Origin: Planctomycetaceae bacterium UBA6172
GTDB lineage: Bacteria; Planctomycetota; Planctomycetia; Pirellulales; Pirellulaceae
Assembly: GCA_002422955.1 (NCBI GenBank)
Contig: DITY01000078.1
Span: forward strand, 1 to 6,036
DNA length: 6,036 nucleotides
Reading direction: 5' to 3'
The notes under the pieces were generated by a model. The model was not told the origin of the DNA. It saw only the letters and a list, made by a program, of their open reading frames with translations, and did not search any database. Both the position numbers and the translations under genes were made by a program. Below, in pieces: positions 1-6,036 of the stretch. The first letter of the stretch is position 1. Each line of letters opens with the position of its first letter.

Positions 1-37
1 CGCGGATGCGCCGCGACGTCCGCAGCACGTGGCGTTT

Positions 38-267
38 TCAATCGCCGTCGAAGGCTTGTTGTAAGGCGGCGGTGTCGACTTTCGTCATCCGAAACAACGC
101 GGCGAACATGCGTTCAATCTGATCCGGTGTTCCGGAATCGAGCCACGCGTTGAGTTCCGAGGGGACGATCTGCCAGGACATGCAGAACTTGTCCTTCAGC
201 CAACCGCAAGCGACTTCGGCCCCACCATCGGCCGTGAGACGGTTCCACAGGGTGTCGATGTCAGCTT
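38..267 (-). pseudogene. C-terminal remnant of a VOC/PhnB-like (3-dmu-9_3-mt domain) protein
   Basis: About 75 residues ending at TGA 38-40 match the C-terminal half of PhnB/YdfR-type VOC-superfamily proteins, once labelled 3-demethylubiquinone-9 3-methyltransferase-like. Visible hallmarks are ADIDTLWNRL, GGAEVACGWLKDKF, SWQIVPSEL and the final helix with RMFAALFRMTKVDTAALQQAF. Complete members have roughly 130-160 residues with an N-terminal beta-alpha-beta half, which is missing here. The open frame does continue up to a GTG at 389-391 that overlaps the methyltransferase stop, but its first 40 or so residues (rich in Pro, Arg and Ser) do not resemble the fold. I saw no convincing remnant in the other two minus-strand frames. 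A deletion or rearrangement that left a gene fragment is the simplest reading. A short expressed protein starting at the GTG cannot be excluded. Confidence 0.6.
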
Positions 268-387
268 GGGGGCTTGAACGCGAGCAAGGTCGGTGCGGCG
301 CGGGTGTGACGGACACCGGAATGAGCAAACGTCCGCTCGGGTTCTCCGCTGGCGAGTGATTCCGCTCTGGAAAACCCAGGCGGCCGA

Positions 388-1308
388 TCACTTGGGGACG
401 AACGGTTCGGGGAGGATTTCGGGGAGCGGGCTGTCGTCGCGGGCGAAGAACATCAGGTGCTGCCAGGGGAGTTCGTTGTATTCGCGAACGAGTTTGAAGC
501 CGTTGGCTTGGTACTCCTTCATGATCTGGGCTTTGGACATCTTGTGCAGCGGTTTGATCGGCACGTTGGGGTCTTCCTCGCGGTATTCCAACAGCGCGAT
601 CACTCCTTCGGGAGCGAGCGAGCGGCGCATTTCCCAGAGCATCGATTGGGGGTGCGAGAACTCGTGATAGACGTCGACCTGAAGGATCAGATCGAGCTTG
701 ACATCCTCGGGGAGGCGCGGGTTATCGACGTCACCCAAAATCGGCGTCACGTTGGTCAATTCACGACCCGCCACGCGGGCCTTGAGCTGTTGCAACATCT
801 CGACCTGGATATCGACGGCGTACACTCGTCCTTCGGCCCCGAGATCGCGGGCGATCGGCAGGGTCCAATAGCCGTTGCCGCAGCCCAGGTCGCAAACCTT
901 CATGCCGGGTTTGAGTCCGAGTTGCTTGAAGGCGCGCGAAGCGTTCTCTTCGAGGTCTCGTTCCGCCCGGACCAACCAGGCGGCCCCCAAATGGCTCATC
1001 GGCTCGGCCAGGGTGCGGCCGAGATATTCCGTCCGCGGCTCCTCGATCGGCTTGGGACGCTCCTGGGGCTGACTGGCGTCGTCGGCTGCCTGAGCGGCTG
1101 CCCTGGCGGCATCAGCGGTGGCCAACGCCTCGGGTGTCGTTAGGCCGTCGTCGGTGGGCTGGCCTGCGACGGGTGGGGCTTGGGTTGGCGGGGCAGGAGC
1201 CGTAGCGGGAGGGGCGGCGAGGGAGGCCGTGGCCAGGGTGCAGACCCAGACGCCGAGGGCGACCCGTTGCAGGAATGGCGGCAGGCGTCGCGGAGTTCGT
1301 TTGGACAT
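388..1308 (-). CDS. Class I SAM-dependent methyltransferase with N-terminal signal peptide
   Basis: The 306-residue protein combines an export signal with a Rossmann-fold methyltransferase domain. The N-terminus MSKRTPRRLPPFLQRVALGVWVCTL-type sequence has a basic n-region, a hydrophobic core and a likely signal peptidase I site after ASLA or ASLAA (residues 31-32). A Pro/Ala/Gln-rich linker follows to about residue 85. The catalytic domain shows motif I DLGCGNGYW (140-148), the acidic strand end AVDI (164-167), GD (192-193), a DLILQVDVYHEF segment (206-217) and EDPNVPIKPLHKMSK (245-259). The substrate cannot be inferred. The frame is open to 1437, but the upstream part looks non-coding and would bury the signal peptide, so I chose the ATG at 1306-1308, 85 nt after the Minf_1886-family stop. 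No lipobox is evident. An export signal on a SAM-using enzyme is odd; a membrane anchor would be an alternative. Confidence 0.85.
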   Translation of the reverse strand: MSKRTPRRLPPFLQRVALGVWVCTLATASLAAPPATAPAPPTQAPPVAGQPTDDGLTTPEALATADAARAAAQAADDASQPQERPKPIEEPRTEYLGRTLAEPMSHLGAAWLVRAERDLEENASRAFKQLGLKPGMKVCDLGCGNGYWTLPIARDLGAEGRVYAVDIQVEMLQQLKARVAGRELTNVTPILGDVDNPRLPEDVKLDLILQVDVYHEFSHPQSMLWEMRRSLAPEGVIALLEYREEDPNVPIKPLHKMSKAQIMKEYQANGFKLVREYNELPWQHLMFFARDDSPLPEILPEPFVPK

Positions 1309-1393
1309 GCGTCGGCAACCCTGGTGAGAGAAGGAGGCGATCGGTCGGCTGAGCCAACGCGGCGGGTTCGACGACGGGGGCGCTGGGCGGTGA

Positions 1394-1852
1394 TCAGCCG
1401 GTGTTCTCGGAGGCCACGGCGTCGAACTGGGGTTCAAAGGCGTTCACGAAGGAATAGACGTCGTCGAAGTCCTCGCGGCGGTCCGACTCGCTTTTTCGCA
1501 TCTGGTCGATTCGGATCAGGTTGTAGACGATCTCGCCGAAGTCGCCGGTCGAGCGGATACCCCAGCTGCCGAGGACCATGCTGGCCAGGTAACCGTATTG
1601 CTGCAGCCCATAGAGCCGGCAGGCCTCGCAGAGCTGCTGGCCGGTGATGTGGCGTCCGGTCATGATTTTCGCTTCGTCGGCCTGTTCGTCGGCACCTTCG
1701 ACTTCCGGGAGCGGCTGGGCGGCTTCGGGTTTGCCGAACAGCATCTGTTCCTGGGCGAAGGCGAGCGCTTCGCGAACGAACTGGTAGGCCTCGAACTTGT
1801 AGCGAGGGTCGCGCTGCAGCAACTGGTACATCGCCTGAAACGCAGAATTCAT
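1394..1852 (-). CDS. Minf_1886 family protein (Verrucomicrobia/Planctomycetes-restricted, unknown function)
   Basis: The product has 152 residues and matches the family that NCBI calls Minf_1886, as I recall its conserved motifs. They are RDPRYKFEAYQFVREAL (14-30), GRHITGQQL (66-74), a segment of aromatic and small residues around YGYLASMVLGSWGIRSTGDF (86-105), GEIVYNLI (106-113) and REDFDDVY (126-133). The stretch between about 40 and 65 is an acidic, Pro/Ala/Glu-rich linker. The protein looks soluble and mostly helical, with no signal peptide or membrane segment. I set the start at the ATG 1850-1852 because AGGAG lies 12 nt before it; the upstream in-frame TTG at 1864 directly abuts that AGGAG and would have no spacer. 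It follows the PSP1 gene by 51 nt on the same strand. No biochemical role is known for the family, so none is assigned. Confidence 0.85.
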   Translation of the reverse strand: MNSAFQAMYQLLQRDPRYKFEAYQFVREALAFAQEQMLFGKPEAAQPLPEVEGADEQADEAKIMTGRHITGQQLCEACRLYGLQQYGYLASMVLGSWGIRSTGDFGEIVYNLIRIDQMRKSESDRREDFDDVYSFVNAFEPQFDAVASENTG

Positions 1853-1861
1853 GAAACTCGG

Positions 1862-1875
1862 CAACTCCTGGAGGG
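1862..1875 (-). promoter_or_regulatory. Shine-Dalgarno motif deciding the Minf_1886-family start
   Basis: On the minus strand the leader reads CCAGGAGTTGCCGAGTTTC before the ATG at 1850-1852. AGGAG is 12 nt from that ATG, which is on the long side, but it directly abuts the alternative TTG. This is the only clear Shine-Dalgarno motif I found before any gene in the window. Confidence 0.5.
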
Positions 1876-1903
1876 CTCCGACCGACGCACTTCCGATTCT
1901 ATC

Positions 1904-2923
<1,020 letters not shown>

Positions 2924-2930
2924 CGGCGGA

Positions 2931-5027
<2,097 letters not shown>

Positions 5028-5080
5028 GAGCGATCGGTCGCGGTGGGGAGAATGGCGGAGGCGGCGGGTTGCGGTCGGGA

Positions 5081-5119
5081 CAAACAAAAACCGCGACCGG
5101 AGCTAGTCCGATCGCGGTT
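5081..5119 (-). terminator. Intrinsic terminator after rpsG
   Basis: Read on the minus strand, AACCGCGATCGG (complement of 5108-5119) pairs with CCGGTCGCGGTT (complement of 5089-5100) around a 7-nt loop. This gives a 12-bp stem with a single U-G wobble, and it runs straight into a T-rich tract (TTTTTGTTTG, including the last stem bases). That is the classic Rho-independent layout. It starts 24 nt past the rpsG stop and lies 54 nt before the EF-G start codon. On the plus strand no T-run follows, so it should act in the rpsG direction only. It would end or attenuate rpsL-rpsG transcripts before EF-G. Confidence 0.85.
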
Positions 5120-5143
5120 CCAGTTTATCGAATGCAACCGAGA

Positions 5144-5614
5144 TTACCACGCGAAGTGGGCGAAGGCCTTGTTGGCATCGGCCATGCGGTGGGTGTTTTC
5201 TCGCTTGGTGTAGGCGACGCCTTCCTTCTTGTAGGCCGCGACCAGTTCGTCCGCCAACTTCAGGTGCATCGGGCGACCCTTTTTGTCGCGGACCGCACCG
5301 AGCAACCAGCGGATCGCGAGCGATTGCTGACGGGCGCGATTGACCTGCATGGGGACCTGATAGCTCGCACCACCGACCCGCTTGCTGCGAACTTCGATGT
5401 ATGGCTTGACGTTTTCGACGGCGGTCTCGAAGACCTGCAACGGCTCGGCATCCGGAACTCGCTTGGCGATTTCTTCCAAGGCGTCGTAGAACACGTTTTG
5501 CGCGGTCGTCTTCTTACCGTCATACATCAGGCAATTGATGAACTTACCGGCCAGCAGCGACTTGAATCGCGGATCTGGCTTCAGCATCGTGCGGCTGGCA
5601 GTGATATTTCCCAT
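5144..5614 (-). CDS. rpsG: Small ribosomal subunit protein S7 (uS7)
   Basis: S7 is a primary 16S rRNA binding protein that nucleates assembly of the 30S head and contributes to the E site. The 156-residue length is normal for bacterial S7. Recognisable segments are DPRF (14-17), KFINCLMYDGKKTTA (24-38), the PYIEVRSKRVGGASYQVP stretch (71-88), AIRWLL (100-105) and the C-terminal KRENTHRMADANKAFAHFAW (137-156). The N-terminus, MGNITASRTMLK, differs from the proteobacterial MPRRR-type start and matches what I recall of planctomycete S7 proteins. The ATG at 5612-5614 is the only sensible start, yet the bases before it (GATACTGTTCCG) contain no Shine-Dalgarno motif. In E. coli S7 autoregulates the str operon, and the structured spacer upstream would be the place for that. 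A strong terminator begins 25 nt after the stop. Confidence 0.97.
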   Translation of the reverse strand: MGNITASRTMLKPDPRFKSLLAGKFINCLMYDGKKTTAQNVFYDALEEIAKRVPDAEPLQVFETAVENVKPYIEVRSKRVGGASYQVPMQVNRARQQSLAIRWLLGAVRDKKGRPMHLKLADELVAAYKKEGVAYTKRENTHRMADANKAFAHFAW

Positions 5615-5665
5615 CGGAACAGTATCGGATCGAGTGGTGGAGGGGATTTGTCTGGTTCGGGTCGG

Positions 5666-5691
5666 CTTCCCGCGCCAACTGTGGCGGGAAG
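5666..5691. repeat. Hairpin with 8-bp stem in the rpsL-rpsG spacer
   Basis: On the minus strand CTTCCCGC pairs perfectly with GCGGGAAG around a 10-nt loop. An alternative fold pairs CTTCCC with GGGAAG and GCCA with TGGC, leaving a 2-nt bulge and a CAGT loop. It lies about 50 nt upstream of the rpsG start codon. No U-tract follows, so an RNA-structural or protein-binding role is more likely than termination. Confidence 0.5.
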
Positions 5692-5729
5692 TTCTGGACC
5701 GCTGAGTGGCTCAAAATCAACGCTGGCAA

Positions 5730-5779
5730 CCGAACGGGCTTTGCGGAGTCAACCGGCCAGCCCGTCGGATCCCGTTCGG
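5730..5779. repeat. Inverted repeat, 9-bp arms
   Basis: The arms 5730-5738 and 5771-5779 are exact reverse complements (CCGAACGGG and CCCGTTCGG) around a 32-nt loop. In the minus-strand transcript the first arm begins 17 nt after the S12 stop codon. The loop is GC-rich and may fold further. It has no T-tract. Confidence 0.55.
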
Positions 5780-5796
5780 AACGAAAACCGCGTGAA

Positions 5797-6036
5797 TTAC
5801 GACGGCTTCTTCGCACCGTAGCGGCTACGTGCCTGCTTTCGGTTCGCAACCGCCAAAGCGTCACGCGAACCGCGAACGACCTGGTACCGCACGCCTGGCA
5901 AGTCGCGAACACGACCGCCGCGGATCAGAACGATCGAGTGTTCTTGCAGGTTGTGGCCTTCGCCACCGATGTAAGAAATAATCTCAAAACCGTTGGTCAG
6001 ACGCACTTTGGCGACTTTACGCAACGCTGAGTTTGG
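5797..6036 (-). CDS. rpsL: Small ribosomal subunit protein S12 (uS12), 5'-truncated by the window edge
   Basis: S12 sits at the 30S decoding centre and helps control tRNA selection accuracy. The reading frame enters from the window edge at PNSALRKVAKVRL and ends with TAA at 5797-5799, giving the last 79 residues of a protein that is normally about 124 long. The missing part is the N-terminal 44 or so residues. Hallmarks are RLTNGFE, YIGGEGHNLQEHS, the IRGGRV/DLPGVRY segment and the C-terminal RKQARSRYG. The Asp that RimO methylthiolates in E. coli (D89 with Met counted) is present. The residue just before it, Lys88 in E. coli, is Arg here (codon 5905-5907). The leucine TTG at 6022-6024 is internal and not the start. 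The gene heads the str-type cluster and is followed by rpsG after 182 nt. Identification is essentially certain. Confidence 0.98.
   Translation of the reverse strand, partial: PNSALRKVAKVRLTNGFEIISYIGGEGHNLQEHSIVLIRGGRVRDLPGVRYQVVRGSRDALAVANRKQARSRYGAKKPS

Larger units (their letters stand above)
5615..5796 (-). promoter_or_regulatory. Structured rpsL-rpsG intercistronic spacer, candidate S7 translational operator
   Basis: This 182-nt gap separates the S12 stop from the S7 start and holds no convincing ORF. Two inverted repeats are visible. The first pairs 5730-5738 with 5771-5779 (CCGAACGGG with CCCGTTCGG, 9 perfect base pairs, 32-nt loop). The second is a hairpin at 5666-5691 (CTTCCCGC with GCGGGAAG, 8 base pairs). 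Neither is followed by a T-run in the minus-strand direction, so they do not look like terminators. In E. coli, S7 represses its own translation by binding the rpsL-rpsG intercistronic mRNA. Position and structure suggest a similar role here, but I could not match the E. coli S7 site in sequence, so the function is inference. Confidence 0.4.

Noticed and set aside
1..23. GC-rich inverted repeat at the window start (CGCGG/CCGCG and GCGGA/TCCGC)
   Set aside because: The arms are only 5 bp, no T-tract follows, and such repeats are expected by chance in GC-rich sequence; the window edge prevents a fuller look.
457..1143. Plus-strand open frame (228 codons) opposite the methyltransferase
   Set aside because: Antisense shadow of a gene with clear SAM-binding motifs; no independent motif seen.
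1309..1437. N-terminal extension of the methyltransferase frame beyond the ATG at 1306-1308
   Set aside because: The extension overlaps the Minf_1886-family gene, is Pro/Ser/Arg-rich, and would place the signal peptide internally.
1853..1903. Possible promoter between the PSP1 and Minf_1886-family genes
   Set aside because: I found no convincing -35/-10 pair, and the gap is short enough for cotranscription.
5028..5087. N-terminal extension of EF-G from the TTG at 5085-5087
   Set aside because: The TTG lies in the terminator T-tract, and the added 20 residues match no EF-G; the ATG at 5025-5027 gives the normal N-terminus.

Overview
The window comes from a GC-rich bacterium, and its gene content points to the phylum Planctomycetota, probably a Pirellulales-type lineage. 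The lineage call rests on protein family content recognised by eye, not on a database search. The markers are a member of the Planctomycetes/Verrucomicrobia-restricted Minf_1886 family (1394-1852), an EF-G that resembles the spdEFG2/mtEFG2 paralogue group, and an S7 with a planctomycete-like N-terminus. An apparently exported SAM methyltransferase adds to the picture. All supported genes are on the minus strand, so transcription runs from high to low coordinates.

In transcription order the window starts inside rpsL (S12; the N-terminus lies beyond base 6036). A 182-nt spacer with two inverted repeats follows, then rpsG (S7). A strong intrinsic terminator (5081-5119) lies just after rpsG. Next come an EF-G gene (2931-5027), a PSP1/YaaT-type protein (1904-2923, only 7 nt after EF-G), the Minf_1886-family gene (1394-1852), a methyltransferase with a signal peptide (388-1308) and a truncated VOC/PhnB-like fragment (38 to about 267). 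No tuf gene follows EF-G, so the classical rpsL-rpsG-fusA-tuf order is broken after fusA.

Functionally, the right half is translation machinery: S12 and S7 of the 30S subunit, plus an EF-G paralogue that may serve ribosome recycling rather than translocation. The PSP1 protein belongs to the family of B. subtilis YaaT/RicT, an Fe-S partner of RNase Y, so EF-G and a possible mRNA-decay regulator look translationally coupled. The left half (Minf_1886, methyltransferase, VOC remnant) has no clear functional tie to translation.

I do not see a new defence system, mobile element, CRISPR array or RNA gene. The points most worth a second look are an arginine at the S12 streptomycin-resistance position (Lys88 in E. 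coli numbering), the altered domain IV tip loops of EF-G, the terminator separating rpsG from fusA, and the structured rpsL-rpsG spacer.
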